From Cinclus cinclus (lineage: Eukaryota > Chordata > Aves > Passeriformes > Cinclidae): 64,000 nucleotides of DNA. Both the position numbers and the translations under genes were made by a program. Below are positions 32,586 through 46,683 of the stretch, one piece after another; position 1 is the stretch's first letter; each line of letters starts with the position of its first letter. The notes under the pieces are model-generated. The model did no database searches, was not told the origin of the DNA, and saw only the letters and a program-made list of their open reading frames with translations. The stretch covers positions 37,892,654 through 37,956,653 of the forward strand of contig NC_085052.1 of NCBI RefSeq assembly GCF_963662255.1. The letters run 5' to 3'.

Positions 32586-35447
32586 CACAATGGTTCCTTG
32601 CTTCTCTTAACCCCTGTGGTGTCACAATGCATCCCATGCCCTTTTAGGCCACTTGGTCTTAGAATGAATCATTTGATTCTTGGCCTCCATGGTGTCATAA
32701 TGGTTCCTTGTTTCTATTGGGCCCCATGCTGTCACAATTCATCCCTGGCCCTTTTACGCCCCCTGGTGTCAAATGGGATGCTGGGATTATTAGCCTGCAT
32801 TGGGTCACAATGGTTCCTTGCTTCTCTTAACCTCTGTGGTGTCACAATGCATCCCATGCCCTTTTAGGCCACTTGATGTCACAATGAATCATTTGATTCT
32901 TGGCCTCCATGGTGGCGTAATTGTACCAGGTTTTACTGGGACCCCATGCTTTCACAATATATCCCTGCCCCTTTTAGGCCCATTGGTGTCAAAAGGGATC
33001 ATTAGATTGTTAGCCTCCATTGGGTCACAATGGATCCTTGCTTCTCTTAACCCCTGTGGTGGCCCAATGCATCCCATGCCCTTTTAGGCCACATGATGTC
33101 ACAATGAATCATTTGATTCTGGGCCTCCACGGTGGCATAATAGAGCCTTGTTTCTATTGGTCCCCGCGCTGTAACAATCCATCCCTGGCCATTTTTATAC
33201 CCCTGGTGCCACAAGGGATCATTAGATTGTTAGCCTGCATTGGGTCACAATGGTTCCTTGCTTCTCTTAACCCCTGTGCTGTCACAATGCATCCCATGCC
33301 CTTTTAGGCCACTTGATGTCACAATGAATCATTTGATTCTTGGCCTCCATGGTGGCATAATTGTACCAGGTTTTACTTGGGCCCCATGCTTTCACAATTC
33401 ATCCCTGCCCCTTTTAGGCCCATTGGTGTCACAAGGGATCATTAGATTGTTAGCCTGCATTGGGTCACAATGGTTCCTTGCTTCTCTTGCCTCTGTGGTG
33501 TCACAATGCATCCCATGCCCTTTTACGCCACTTGATGTCACAATGAATCATTTGATTCTTGGCCTCCATGGTGGCATAATGGTTCCTTGTTTCTATTGGG
33601 CCCCATGCTGTCACAATTCATCCCTGGCCCTTTTACGCCCCCTGGTGTCAAATGGGATCCTGGGAATATTAGCCTCCATTGGGTCACAATGGATCCTTGC
33701 TTCTCTTAACCCCTGTGCTGTCACAATGCATCCCATGCCCTTTTAGGCCACTTGATGTCACAATGAATCATTTGATTCTTGGCCTCCATGGTGGCATAAT
33801 TGTACCAGGTTTTACTTGGGCCCCATGCTTTCACAATTCATCCCTGCCCCTTTTAGGCCCATTGGTGTCACAAGGGATCATTAGATTGTTAGCCTGCATT
33901 GGGTCACAATGGTTCCTTGCTTCTCTTAACCTCTGTGGTGTCACAATGCATCCCATGCCCTTTTAGGCCACTTGATGTCACAATGAATCATTTGATTCTT
34001 GGCCTCCATGGTGGCATAATAGATCCTTGCTTCTATTGGTCCCCGTGCTGTAACAATCCATCCCTGGCCCTTTTTATGCCCCCTGGTGCCACAAGGGATC
34101 ATTAGATTGTTAGCCTGCATTGGGTCACAATGGTTCCTTGCTTCTCTTAACCTCTGTGGTGTCACAATGCATTCCAAGCCCTTTTAGGCCACTTGGTCTT
34201 ACAATGAACCATTTGATTCTTGGCCTCCATGGTGTCATAATGGTTCCTTGCTTCTATAGGTCCCCATGCTGTCAGAGTTCATCCGTGGTCCTTTTGCGCC
34301 CCCTGGTGTCCAATGGGATTCTTAGATTGTTAGCCTGCATTGGGTCACAATGGTTCCTTGCTTCTCTTAACCTCTGTGGTGTCACAATGCATCCCATGCC
34401 CTTTTAGGCCACTTGATGTCACAATGAATCATTTGATTCTTGGCCTCCATGGTGTCATAATGGTTCCTTGTTTCTATTGGGCCCCATGCTGTCACAATTC
34501 ATCCCTGGCCCTTTTACGCCCCCTGGTGTCAAATGGGATCCTGGGATTATTAGATTCCGTTGGATGACAATGGATCCTTGCTTCTCTTAACCCCTGTGCT
34601 GTCACAATGCATCCCATGCCCTTTTAGGCCACTTGATGTCACAATGAATCATTTGATTCTTGGCCTCCACGGTGGCATAGTAGATCCTTGCTTCTATTGG
34701 TCCCCGTGCTGTAACAATCCATCCCTGGCCCTTTTTATACCCCCTGGTGCCACAAGGGATCATTAGATTGTTAGCCTGCATTGGGTCACAATGTTTCCTT
34801 GCTTTTCTTAACCTCTGTGGTGTCACAATGCATCCCATGCCCTTTTAGGCCACTTGATGTCACAATGAATCATTTGATTCTTGGCCTCCATGGTGGCATA
34901 ATTGTACCAGGTTTTACTTGGGCCCCATGCTTTCACAATTCATCCCTGGCCCTTTTAGGCCCATTGGTGTCACAAGGGATCATTAGATTGTTAGCCTGCA
35001 TTGGGTCACAATGGATCCTTGCTTCTCTTAACCTCTGTGCTGTCACAATGCATCCCATGCCCTTTTAGGCCACTTGATGTCACAATGAATCATTTGATTC
35101 TTGGCCTCCATGGTGGCATAATAGATCCTTGCTTCTATTGGTCCCCGTGCTGTAACAATCCATCCCTGGCCCTTTTTATACCCCCTGGTGCCAAAAGGGA
35201 TCATTAGATTGTTAGCCTGCATTGGGTCACAATGGTTCCTTGCTTCTCTTAACCTCTGTGGTGTCACAATGCTTTCCAAGCCCTTTTAGGCCACTAGATG
35301 TCACAATGAACCATTTGATTCTTGGCCTTCATGGTGTCATAATGGTTCCTTGCTTCTATAGGTCCCCACGCTGTCAAGGTTCATCCGTGGTCCTTTTGCG
35401 CCCCCTGGTGTCAAAAGGGATTCTTGGATTGTTAGCCGGCATTGGGT
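32586..35447 (+). repeat. Second copy of the left segment, 13 monomers
   Basis: Starts 32586 I, 32806 II, 33026 III, 33246 II, 33466 I (219 bp), 33685 II, 33905 III, 34126 IV, 34346 I, 34566 III, 34787 II, 35007 III, 35228 IV. It matches 1-3,744 with two dimers absent. Shared rare variants include TTGCCTCTGTGG in A at 33,466 and 1322, GGGAATATTAGCC in F of the same monomers, and the ATTCCGTTGGATGACAATGG junction at 34,566 and 2863. The 33,026 monomer lost one base in E and is 220 bp although family III. Confidence 0.85.
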
Positions 35448-38092
35448 CACAATGGTTCCTTGCTTCTCTTAACCCCTGTGGTGTCAGAAAACATCCCATG
35501 CCCTTTTAGGCCACTTGATGTCACAATGAATCATTTGATTCTTGGCCTCCATGGTGGCATAATTGTACCAGGTTTTACTTGGGCCCCATGCTTTCACAAT
35601 TCATCCCTGCACCTTTTAGGCCCATTGGTGTCACAAGGGATCATTAGATTGTTAGCCTGCATTGGGTCACAATGGTTCCTTGCTTCTCTTAACCTCTGTG
35701 GTGTCACAATGCATCCCATGCCCTTTTAGGCCACTTGATGTCACAATGAATCATTTGATTCTTGGCCTCCATGGTGGCATAATGGTTCCTTGTTTCTATT
35801 GGGCCCCACCCTGTCACAATTCATCCCTGCCCCTTTTAGGCCCATTGGTGTCACAAGGGATCATTAGATTGTTAGCCTGCATTGGGTCACAATGGTTCCT
35901 TGCTTCTCTTAACCTCTGTGGTGTCACAGTGCCTCCCATGCCCTTTTAGGCCACTTGATGTCACAATGAATCATTTGATTCTTGGTCTCCATGGTGGCAT
36001 AATAGATCCTTGCTTCTATTGGTCCCCGTGCTGTAACAATCCATCCCTGGCCCTTTTTATACCCCCTGGTGCCACAAGGGATCATTAGATTGTTAGCCTG
36101 CATTGGGTCACAATGGTTCCTTGCTTCTCTTAACCTCTGTGCTGTCACAATGCATTCCAAGCCCTTTTAGGCCACTTGGTCTTACAATGAACCATTTGAT
36201 TCTTGGCCTTCATGGTGTCATAATGGTTCCTTGCTTCTATAGGTCCCCACGCTGTCAAGGTTCATCCGTGGTCCTTTTGCGCCCCCTGGTGTCAAAAGGG
36301 ATTCTTGGATTGTTAGCCTGCATTGGGTCACAATGGTTCCTTGCTTCTCTTAACCTCTGTGGTGTCACAATGCATCCCATGCCCTTTTAGGCCACTTGAT
36401 GTCACAATGAATCATTTGATTCTTGGCCTCCATGGTGGCATAATAGATCCTTGCTTCTATTGGTCTCCGTGCTGTAACAATCCATCCCTGGCCCTTTTTA
36501 TGCCCCCTGTTGCCACAAGGGATCATTAGATTGTTAGCCTGCATTGGGTCACAATGGTTCCTTGCTTCTCTTAACCTCTGTGGTGTCACAATGCATTCCA
36601 AGCCCTTTTAGGCCACTTGGCCTTACAATGAACCATTTGATTCTTGGCCTCCATGGTGTCATAATGGTTCCTTGCTTCTATAGGACCCCATGCTGTCAGA
36701 GTTCATCCGTGGTCCTTTTGCGCCCCCTGGTGTCCAATGGGATTCTTAGATTGTTAGCCTGCATTGGGTCACAATGGATCCTTGCTTCTCTTAACCCCTG
36801 TGGTGTCACAATGCATCCCATGCCCTTTTAGGCCACTTGATGTCACAATGAATCATTTGATTCTTGGCCTCCATGGTGGCGTAATTGTACCAGGTTTTAC
36901 TGGGGCCCCATGCTTTCACAATTCATCCCTGCACCTTTTAGGCCCATTGGTGTCACAAGGTATCATTAGATTGTTAGCCTGCATTGGGTCACAATGGTTC
37001 CTTGCTTCTCTTAACCTCTGTGGTGTCACAATGCATCCCATGCCCTTTTAGGCCACTTGATGTCACAATGAATCATTTGATTCTTGGCCTCCATGGTGTC
37101 ATAATGGTTCCTTGTTTCTATTGGGCCCCATGCTGTCGCAATTCATCCCTGGCTCTTTTACGCCCCCTGGTGTCAAATGGGATCCTGGGATTATTAGCCT
37201 CCATTGGGTCACAATGGATCCTTGCTTCTCTTAACCCCTGTGCTGTCACAATGCATCCCATGCCCTTTTAGGCCACTTGATGTCACAATGAATCATTTGA
37301 TTCTTGGCCTCCACGGTGGCATAGTAGATCCTTGCTTCTATTGGTCCCCGTGCTGTAACAATCCATCCCTGGCCCTTTTTATACCCCCTGGTGCCAAAAG
37401 GGATCATTAGATTGTTAGCCTGCATTGGGTCACAATGGTTCCTTGCTTCTCTTAACCTCTGTGGTGTCACAATGCTTTCCAAGCCCTTTTAGGCCACTTG
37501 ATGTCACAATGAAACATTTGATTCTTGGCCTCCATGGTGGCATAATTGTACCAGGTTTTACTTGGGCCCCATGCTTTCACAATTCATCCCTGCCTCTTTT
37601 AGGCCCATTGGTGTCAAAAGGGATCATTAGATTGTTAGCCCGCATTGGGTCACAATGGTTCCTTGCTTCTCTTAACCCCTGTGCTGTCACAATGCATCCC
37701 ATGCCCTTTTAGGCCACTTGATGTCACAATGAATTATTTGATTCTTGGCCTCCATGGTGGCATAATAGATCCTTGCTTCTATTGGGCCCCATGCTGTAAC
37801 AATCCATCCCTGGCCCTTTTTATGCTCCCTGTTGCCACAAGGGATCATTAGATTGTTAGCCTGCATTGGGTCACAATGGTTCCTTGCTTCTCTTAACCTC
37901 TGTGGTGTCACAATGCATTCCAAGCCCTTTTAGGCCACTTGGTCTTACAATGAACCATTTGATTCTTGGCCTCCATGGTGTCATAATGGTTCCTTGCTTC
38001 TATAGGACCCCATGCTGTCAGAGTTCATCCGTGGTCCTTTTGCGCCCCCCTGGTGTCCAATGGGATTCTTAGATTGTTAGCCTGCATTGGGT
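35448..38092 (+). repeat. 12-monomer higher-order repeat, copy 1 (2,645 bp)
   Basis: Order II, I/II, III, IV, III, IV, II, I, III, II, III, IV, starts 35448, 35668, 35888, 36109, 36329, 36550, 36770, 36990, 37210, 37431, 37651, 37872. The first ten monomers also match 3,745-5,947 at an offset of 31,703 bp. Marker variants are TCACAGTGCCTCCC at the A/B junction of the third monomer, TTGGTCTCCATGG in C of the same monomer, and GGCCTTACAATG in C of the sixth. The last monomer has one extra C in E and is 221 bp. Confidence 0.88.
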
Positions 38093-40296
38093 CACAATGG
38101 ATCCTTGCTTCTCTTAACCCCTGTGGTGTCACAATGCATCCCATGCCCTTTTAGGCCACTTGATGTCACAATGAATCATTTGATTCTTGGCCTCCCTGGT
38201 GGCATAATTGTACCAGGTTTTACTTGGGCCCCATGCTTTCACAATTCATCCCTGCCCCTTTTAGGCCCATTGGTGTCACAAGGGATCATTAGATTGTTAG
38301 CCTGCATTGGGTCACAATGGTTCCTTGCTTCTCTTAACCTCTGTGGTGTCACAATGCATCCCATGCCCTTTTAGGCCACTTGATGTCACAATGAATCATT
38401 TGATTCTTGGCCTCCATGGTGGCATAATGGTTCCTTGTTTCTATTGGGCCCCATCCTGTCACAATTCATCCCTGCCCCTTTTAGGCCCATTGGTGTCACA
38501 AGGGATCATTAGATTGTTAGCCTGCATTGGGTCACAATGGTTCCTTGCTTCTCTTAACCTCTGTGGTGTCACAGTGCCTCCCATGCCCTTTTAGGCCACT
38601 TGATGTCACAATGAATCATTTGATTCTTGGTCTCCATGGTGGCATAATAGATCCTTGCTTCTATTGGTCCCCGTGCTGTAACAATCCATCCCTGGCCCTT
38701 TTTATACCCCCTGGTGCCACAAGGGATCATTAGATTGTTAGCCTGCATTGGGTCACAATGGTTCCTTGCTTCTCTTAACCTCTGTGCTGTCACAATGCAT
38801 TCCAAGCCCTTTTAGGCCACTTGGTCTTACAATGAACCATTTGATTCTTGGCCTTCATGGTGTCATAATGGTTCCTTGCTTCTATAGGTCCCCACGCTGT
38901 CAAGGTTCATCCGTGGTCCTTTTGCGCCCCCTGGTGTCAAAAGGGATTCTTGGATTGTTAGCCTGCATTGGGTCACAATGGTTCCTTGCTTCTCTTAACC
39001 CCTGTGCTGTCACAATGCATCCCATGCCCTTTTAGGCCACTTGATGTCACAATGAATCATTTGATTCTTGGCCTCCATGGTGGCATAATAGATCCTTGCT
39101 TCTATTGGTCCCCGTGCTGTAACAATCCATCCCTGGCCCTTTTTTATGCCCCCTGTTGCCACAAGGGATCATTAGATTGTTAGCCTGCATTGGGTCACAA
39201 TGGTTCCTTGCTTCTCTTAACCTCTGTGGTGTCACAATGCATTCCAAGCCCTTTTAGGCCACTTGGCCTTACAATGAACCATTTGATTCTTGGCCTCCAT
39301 GGTGTCATAATGGTTCCTTGCTTCTATAGGACCCCATGCTGTCAGAGTTCATCCGTGGTCCTTTTGCGCCCCCTGGTGTCCAATGGGATTCTTAGATTGT
39401 TAGCCTGCATTGGGTCACAATGGATCCTTGCTTCTCTTAACCCCTGTGGTGTCACAATGCATCCCATGCCCTTTTAGGCCACTTGATGTCACAATGAATC
39501 ATTTGATTCTTGGCCTCCATGGTGGCGTAATTGTACCAGGTTTTACTGGGGCCCCATGCTTTCACAATTCATCCCTGCCCCTTTTAGGCCCATTGGTGTC
39601 ACAAGGGATCATTAGATTGTTAGCCTGCATTGGGTCACAATGGTTCCTTGCTTCTCTTAACCTCTGTGGTGTCACAATGCATCCCATGCCCTTTTAGGCC
39701 ACTTGATGTCACAATGAATCATTTGATTCTTGGCCTCCATGGTGTCATAATGGTTCCTTGTTTCTATTGGGCCCCATGCTGTCACAATTCATCCCTGGCT
39801 CTTTTACGCCCCCTGGTGTCAAATGGGATCCTGGGATTATTAGCCTCCATTGGGTCACAATGGATCCTTGCTTCTCTTAACCCCTGTGCTGTCACAATGC
39901 ATCCCATGCCCTTTTAGGCCACTTGATGTCACAATGAATCATTTGATTCTTGGCCTCCACGGTGGCATAATAGATCCTTGCTTCTATTGGTCCCCGTGCT
40001 GTAACAATCCATCCCTGGTCCTTTTTATACCCCCTGGTGCCACAAGGGATCATTAGATTGTTAGCCTGCATTGGGTCACAATGGTTCCTTGCTTCTCTTA
40101 ACCTCTGTGGTGTCACAATTCTTTCCAAGCCCTTTTAGGCCACTTGATGTCACAACGAAACATTTGATTCTTGGCCTTCATGGTGGCATAATTGTACCAG
40201 GTTTTACTTGGGCCCCATGCTTTCACAATTCATCCCTGCCACTTTTAGGCCCATTGGTGTCACAAGGGATCATTAGATTGTTAGCCCGCATTGGGT
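38093..40296 (+). repeat. 12-monomer higher-order repeat, copy 2 (first 10 monomers)
   Basis: Starts 38093 II, 38313 I/II, 38533 III, 38754 IV, 38974 III, 39196 IV, 39416 II, 39636 I, 39856 III, 40077 II. The offset to copy 1 is 2,645 bp and becomes 2,646 after 38,974, where one extra T in E makes a 222-bp monomer, the only one I found. The TCACAGTGCCTCCC and GGCCTTACAATG markers are kept. The match fades in the next monomer, where A-B-C agrees with 37,651 but D-E-F is family I and not III. Confidence 0.87.
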
Positions 40297-43200
40297 CACA
40301 ATGGTTCCTTGCTTCTCTTAACCCCTGTGCTGTCACAATGCATCCCATGCCCTTTTAGGCCACTTGATGTCACAATGAATCATTTGATTCTTGGCCTCCA
40401 TGGTGTCATAATGGTTCCTTGTTTCTATTGGGCCCCATGCTGTCACAATTCATCCCTGGCCCTTTTACGCACCCTGGTGTCAAATGGGATCCTGGGATTA
40501 TTAGCCTCCGTTGGGTGACAATGGATCCTTGCTTCTCTTACCCCCTGTGCTGTCACAATGCATCCCATGCCCTTTTAGGCCACTTGATGTCACAATGAAT
40601 CATTTGATTCTTGGCCTCCACGGTGGCATAGTAGATCCTTGCTTCTATTGGTCCCCGTGCTGTAACAATCCATCCCTGGCCCTTTTTATACCCCCTGGTG
40701 CCACAAGGGATCATTAGATTGTTAGCCTGCATTGGGTCACAATGTTTCCTTGCTTTTCTTAACCTCTGCGGTGTCACAATGCATCCCATGCCCTTTTAGG
40801 CCACTTGATGTCACAATGAATCATTTGATTCTTGGCCTCCATGGTGGCAGAATTGTACCAGGTTTTACTTGGGTCCCACGCTTTCACAATTCATCCCTGC
40901 CCCTTTTAGGCCCATTGGTGTCACAAGGGATCATTAGATTGTTAGCTGCATTGGGTCACAATGGTTCCTTGCTTCTCTTAACGTATGTGGTGTCACAATG
41001 CATCCCATGCCCTTTTAGGCCACTTGATGTCACAATGAATCATTTGATTCTTGGCCTCCATGGTGTCATAATGGTTCCTTGTTTCTATTGGGCCCCATGC
41101 TGTCACAATTCATCCCTGGCTCTTTTACGCCCCCTGGTGTCAAATGGGATCATTAGATTGTTAGCCTCCATTGGGTCACAATGGTTCCTTGCTTCTCTTA
41201 ACCCCTGTGCTGTCACAATGCATCCCATGCCCTTTTAGGCCACTTGATGTCACAATGAATCATTTGATTCTTGGCCTCCATGGTGGCATAATAGATCCTT
41301 GCTTCTATTGGTCCCCGTGCTGTAACAATCCATCCCTGGCCCTTTTTATACCCCCTGGTGCCACAAGGGATCATTAGATTGTTAGCCTGCATTGGGTCAC
41401 AATGGTTCCTTGCTTCTCTTAACCTCTGTGCTGTCACAATGCATTCCAAGCCCTTTTAGGCCACTTGGTCTTACAATGAACCATTTGATTCTTGGCCTCC
41501 ATGGTGTCATAATGGTTCCTTGCTTCTATAGGACCCCATGCTGTCAGAGTTCATCCGTGGTCCTTTTGCGCCCCCTGGTGTCCAATGGGATTCTTAGATT
41601 GTTAGCCTGCATTGGGTCACAATGGATCCTTGCTTCTCTTAACCCCTGTGGTGTCACAATGCATCCCATGCCCTTTTAGGCCACTTGATGTCACAATGAA
41701 TCATTTGATTCTTGGCCTCCATGGTGGCATAATTGTACCAGGTTTTACTTGGGCCCCATGCTTTCACAATCCATCCCTAGCCCTTTTAATACCCCCTGGT
41801 GCCACAAGGGATCATTAGATTGTTAGCCTGCATTGGGTCACAATGGATCCTTGCTTCTCTTAACCCCTGTGCTGTCACAATGCATCCCATGCCCTTTTAT
41901 GCCACTTGATGTCACAATGAATCATTTGATTCTTGGCCTCCATGGTGGCATAATTGTACCAGGTTTTACTTGGGCCCCATGCTTTCACAATTCATCCCTG
42001 CCCCTTTTAGGCCCATTGGTGTCACAAGGGATCATTAGATTGTTAGCCTGCATTGGGTCACAATTGGTCCTTGCTTCTCTTAACCTCTGTGGTGTCACAA
42101 TGCATCCCATGCCCTTTTAGGCCACTTGATGTCACAATGAATCATTTGATTCTTGGCCTCCATGGTGTCATAATGGTTCCTTGTTTCTATTGGGCCCCAT
42201 GCTGTCACAATTCATCCCTGGCCCTTTTACGCCCCCTGGTGTCAAATGGGATCCTGGGATTATTAGCCTCCATTGGGTCACAATGGTTCCTTGATTCTCT
42301 TAACCCCTGTGGTGTCACAATGCATCCCATGCCCTTTTAGGCCACTTGATGACACAATGAATCATTTGATTCTTGGCCTCCACGGTGGCATAGTAGATCC
42401 TTGCTTCTATTGGTCCCCGTGCTGTAACAATCCATCCCTGGCCCTTTTTATACCCCCTGGTGCCACAAGGGATCATTAGATTGTTAGCCTGCATTGGGTC
42501 ACAATGTTTCCTTGCTTCTCTTAACCTCTATGGTGTCACAATGCATCCCATGCCCTTTTAGGCCACTTGATGTCACAATGAATCATTTGATTCTTGGCCT
42601 CCATGGTGGCATAATTGTACCAGGTTTTACTTGGGCCCCATGCTTTCACAATTCATCCCTGCCCCTTTTAGGCCCATTGGTGCACAAGGGATCATTAGAT
42701 TGTTAGCCTGCATTGGGTCACAATGGTTCCTTGCTTCTCTTAACCTCTGTGGTGTCACAATGCATCCCATGCCCTTTTAGGCCACTTGATGTCACAATGA
42801 ATCATTTGATTCTTGGCCTCCATGGTGGCATAATGGTTCCTTGTTTCTATTGGGCCCCATGCTGTCAAAATTCATCCCTGCCCCTTTTAGGCCCATTGGT
42901 GTCACAAGGGATCATTAGATTGTTAGCTGCATTGGGTCACAATGGTTCCTTGCTTCTCTTAACCCCTGTGCTGTCACAATGCATCCCATGCCCTTTTAGG
43001 CCACTTGATGTCACAATGAATCATTTGATTCTTGGCCTCCATGGTGGCATAATAGATCCTTGCTTCTATTGGTCCCCGTGCTGTAACAATCCATCCCTGG
43101 CCCTTTTTATACCCCCTGGTGCCACAAGGGATCATTAGATTGTTAGCCTGCATTGGGTCACAATGGTTCCTTGCTTCTCTTAACCTCTGTGGTGTCACAA

Positions 43201-44480
43201 TGCATCCCATGCCCTTTTAGGCCACTTGATGTCACAATGAATCATTTGATTCTTGGCCTCCATGGTGTCATAATGGTTCCTTGTTTCTATTGGGCCCCAT
43301 GCTGTCACAATTCATCCCTGGCCCTTTTACGCCCCCTGGTGTCAAATGGGATCCTGGGATTATTAGCCTCCGTTGGGTGACAATGGATCCTTGCTTCTCT
43401 TACCCCCTGTGCTGTCACAATGCATCCCATGCCCTTTTAGGCCACTTGATGTCACAATGAATCATTTGATTCTTGGCCTCCACGGTGGCATAGTAGATCC
43501 TTGCTTCTCTTGGTCCCTGTGCTGTAACAATCCATCCCTGGCCCTTTTTATACCCCCTGGTGCCACAAGGGATCATTAGATTGTTAGCCTGCATTGGGTC
43601 ACAATGTTTCCTTGCTTTTCTTAACCTCTGCGGTGTCACAATGCATCCCATGCCCTTTTAGGCCACTTGATGTCACAATGAATCATTTGATTCTTGGCCT
43701 CCATGGTGGCAGAATTGTACCAGGTTTTACTTGGGTCCCATGCTTTCACAATTCATCCCTGCCCCTTTTAGGCCCATTGGTGTCACAAGGGATCATTAGA
43801 TTGTTAGCCTGCATTGGGTCACAATGGTTCCTTGCTTCTCTTAACGTATGTGGTGTCACAATGCATCCCATGCCCTTTTAGGCCACTTGATGTCACAATG
43901 AATCATTTGATTCTTGGCCTCCACGGTGGCATAGTAGATCCTTGCTTCTATTGGTCCCCGTGCTGTAACAATCCATCGCTGGCCCTTTTTATACCCCCTG
44001 GTGCCACAAGGGATCATTAGATTGTTAGCCTGCATTGGGTCACAATGGATCCTTGCTTTTCTTAACCTCTGTGGTGTCACAATGCATCCCATGCCCTTTT
44101 AGGCCACTTGATGTCACAATGAACCATTTGATTCTTGGCCTTCATGGTGTCATAATGGTTCCTTGCTTCTATAGGTCCCCATGCTGTCAGAGTCCATCCG
44201 TGGTCCTTTTGCGCCCCCTGGTGTCAAAAGGGATTCTTAGATTGTTAGCCTGCATTGGGTCACAATGGTTCCTTGCTTCTCTTAACCCCTGTGCTGTCAC
44301 AATGCATCCCATGCCCTTTTAGGCCACTTGATGTCACAATGAATCATTTGATTCTTGGCCTCCATGGTGGCGTAATGGTTCCTTGCTTCTATTGGTCCCC
44401 ATGCTGTCAGAGTTCATCCGTGGTCCTTTTGCGCCCCCTGGTGACAAATGGGATTCTTAGATTGTTAGCCTGCTTTGGGT
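40297..44480 (+). repeat. Mixed segment, 19 monomers
   Basis: Starts 40297 I, 40517 III, 40738 II (219), 40957 I, 41177 III, 41398 IV, 41618 II/III hybrid (221), 41839 II, 42059 I, 42279 III, 42500 II (219), 42719 I/II (219), 42938 III, 43159 I, 43379 III, 43600 II, 43820 III, 44041 IV, 44261 IV-like mosaic. The 40,297-41,176 stretch recurs at 48,448-49,327 (offset 8,151), sharing CTTACCCCCTG in A and the short TTAGCTGCATTGG in F. The 43,379-43,819 pair is a third copy without that deletion. Confidence 0.8.
41618..41838 (+). repeat. Hybrid monomer II to III
   Basis: D is family II (AATTGTACCAGG, CCCATGCTTTC), while E is family III-like (CACAATCCATCCCTAGCCC, AATACCCCCTGGTGCC). The switch lies near 41,765-41,775. 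The length is 221 bp, as expected from a family III E subunit. A-B-C is ordinary. Confidence 0.75.
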
Positions 44481-46022
44481 CACAATGGATCCTTGCTTCT
44501 CTTAACCCCTGTGGTGTCACAATGCATCCCATGCCCTTTTAGGCCACTTGATGTCACAATGAATCATTTGATTCTTGGCCTCCATGGTGGCCTAATTGTA
44601 CCAGGTTTTACTTGGGCCCCATGCTTTCACAATTCATCCCTGCCCCTTTTAGGCCCATTGGTGTCACAAGGGATCATTAGATTGTTAGCCTGCATTGGGT
44701 CACAATGGTTCCTTGCTTCTCTTAACCTCTGTGGTGTCACAATGCATCCCATGCCCTTTTAGGCCACTTGATGTCACAATGAATCATTTGATTCTTGGCC
44801 TCCATGGTGTCATAATGGTTCCTTGTTTCTATTGGGCCCCATGCTGTCACAATTCATCCCTGGCTCTTTTACGCCCCCTGGTGTCAAATGGGATCCTGGG
44901 ATTATTAGCCTCCATTGGGTCACAATGGATCCTTGCTTCTCTTAACCCCTGTGCTGTCACAATGCATCCCATGCCATTTTAGGCCACTTGATGTCACAAT
45001 GAATCATTTGATTCTTGGCCTCCACGGTGGCATAATAGATCCTTCGTTCTATTGGTCCCCGTGCTGTAACAATCCATCCCTGGCCCTTTTTATACCCCCT
45101 GGTGCCACAAGGGATCATTAGATTGTTAGCCTGCATTGGGTCACAATGGTTCCTTGCTTCTCTTAACCCCTGTGGTGTCACAATGCATCCCATGCCCTTT
45201 TAGGCCACTTGATGTCACAATGAATCATTTGATTCTTGGCCTCCATGGTGGTGTAATTGTACCAGGTTTTAATTGGGCCCCATGCTTTCACAATACATCC
45301 CTGCCCCTTTTAGGCCCATTGATGTCAAAAGGGATCGTTAGATTGTTAGCCTCCATTGGGTCACAATGGATCCTTACTTCTCTTAACCCCTGTGCTGTCA
45401 CAATGCATCCCATGCCCTTTTAGGCCACTTGATGTCACAATGAATTATTTGATTCTTGGCCTCCATGGCGGCATAATAGATCCTTGCTTCTATTGGTCCC
45501 CGTGCTGTAACAATCCATCCCTGGCCCTTTTTATACCCCCTGGTGCCACAAGGGATCATTAGATTGTTAGCCTGCATTGGGTCACAATGTTTCCTTGCTT
45601 CTCTTAACCTCTGTGCTGTCACAATGCATTCCAAGCCCTTTTAGGCCACTTGGTCTTACAATGAACCATTTGATTCTTGGCCTTCATGGTGTCATAATGG
45701 TTCCTTGCTTCTATAGGTCCCCACGCTGTCAGAGTTCATTCGTGGTCCTTTTACGCCCCCTGGTGTCAAAAGGGATTCTTAGATTGTTAGGCTGCATTGG
45801 GTCACAATGGTTCCTTGCTTCTCTTAACCCCTGTGCTGTCACAATGCATCCCATGCCCTTTTAGGCCACTTGATGTCACAATGAATCATTTGATTCTTGG
45901 CCTCCATGGTGGCATAATGGTTCCTTGTTTCTATTGGGCCCCATGCTTTCACAATTCATCCCTGGCCCTTTTAGGCCCCCTGGTGTCAAATGGGATCCTG
46001 GGATTATTAGCCTCCACTGGGT
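44481..46022 (+). repeat. Seven-monomer block U, copy 1
   Basis: Order II-I-III-II-III-IV-I, starts 44481, 44701, 44921, 45142, 45362, 45583, 45803, 1,542 bp. It repeats at 49,769-51,310 with an offset of 5,288 bp, which extends left into D-F of the preceding monomer. Shared rare variants include CATGCCATTTTAGG in B of the third monomer, GGTTTTAATTGGG and CACAATACATCCC in the fourth, GATCCTTACTTC in the fifth, and TTCATTCGTGGTCC with TTTTACGCC in the sixth. Confidence 0.87.
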
Positions 46023-46683
46023 CACAATGGATCCTTGCTTCACTTAACCCCTGTGCTGTCACAATGCATCCCATGCCCTTTTAGGCCACTTGATGTCACA
46101 ATGAATCATTTAATTCTTGGCCTCCATGGTGGCGTAATTGTACCAGGTTTTACTTGGGCCCCATGCTTTCACAATTCATCCCTGCACCTTTTAGGCCCAT
46201 TGGTGTCACAAGGTATCATTAGATTGTTAGCCTGCATTGGGTCACAATGGTTCCTTGCTTCTCTTAACCTCTGTGGTGTCACAATGCATCCCATGCCCTT
46301 TTAGGCCACTTGATGTCACAATGAATCATTTGATTCTTGGCCTCCATGGTGGCATAATAGATCCTTGCTTCTATTGGTCCCCGTGCTGTAACAATCCATC
46401 CCTGGCCCTTTTTATGCCCCCTGGTGCCACAAGGGATCATTAGATTGTTAGCCTGCATTGGGTCACAATGGTTCCTTGCTTCTCTTAACCTCTGTGGTGT
46501 CACAATGCATCCCATGCCCTTTTAGGCCACTTGATGTCACAATGAATCATTTGATTCTTGGCCTCCATGGTGACATAATGGTTCCTTGTTTCTATTGGGC
46601 CCCATGCTGTCACAATTCATCCCTGGCCCTTTTACGCCCCCTGGTGTCAAATGGGATCCTGGGATTATTAGCCTCCATTGGGT
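46023..46683 (+). repeat. Three-monomer segment II-III-I
   Basis: Starts 46023 II, 46243 III, 46464 I. The first monomer has CTTCACTTAACC in A and CATTTAATTC in C. Its B-F, and the 46,243 monomer, match 52,413-52,853, which shares the CATTTAATTC variant (offset 6,390 bp). The third has GGTGACATAATGG at the C/D junction. Confidence 0.8.
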
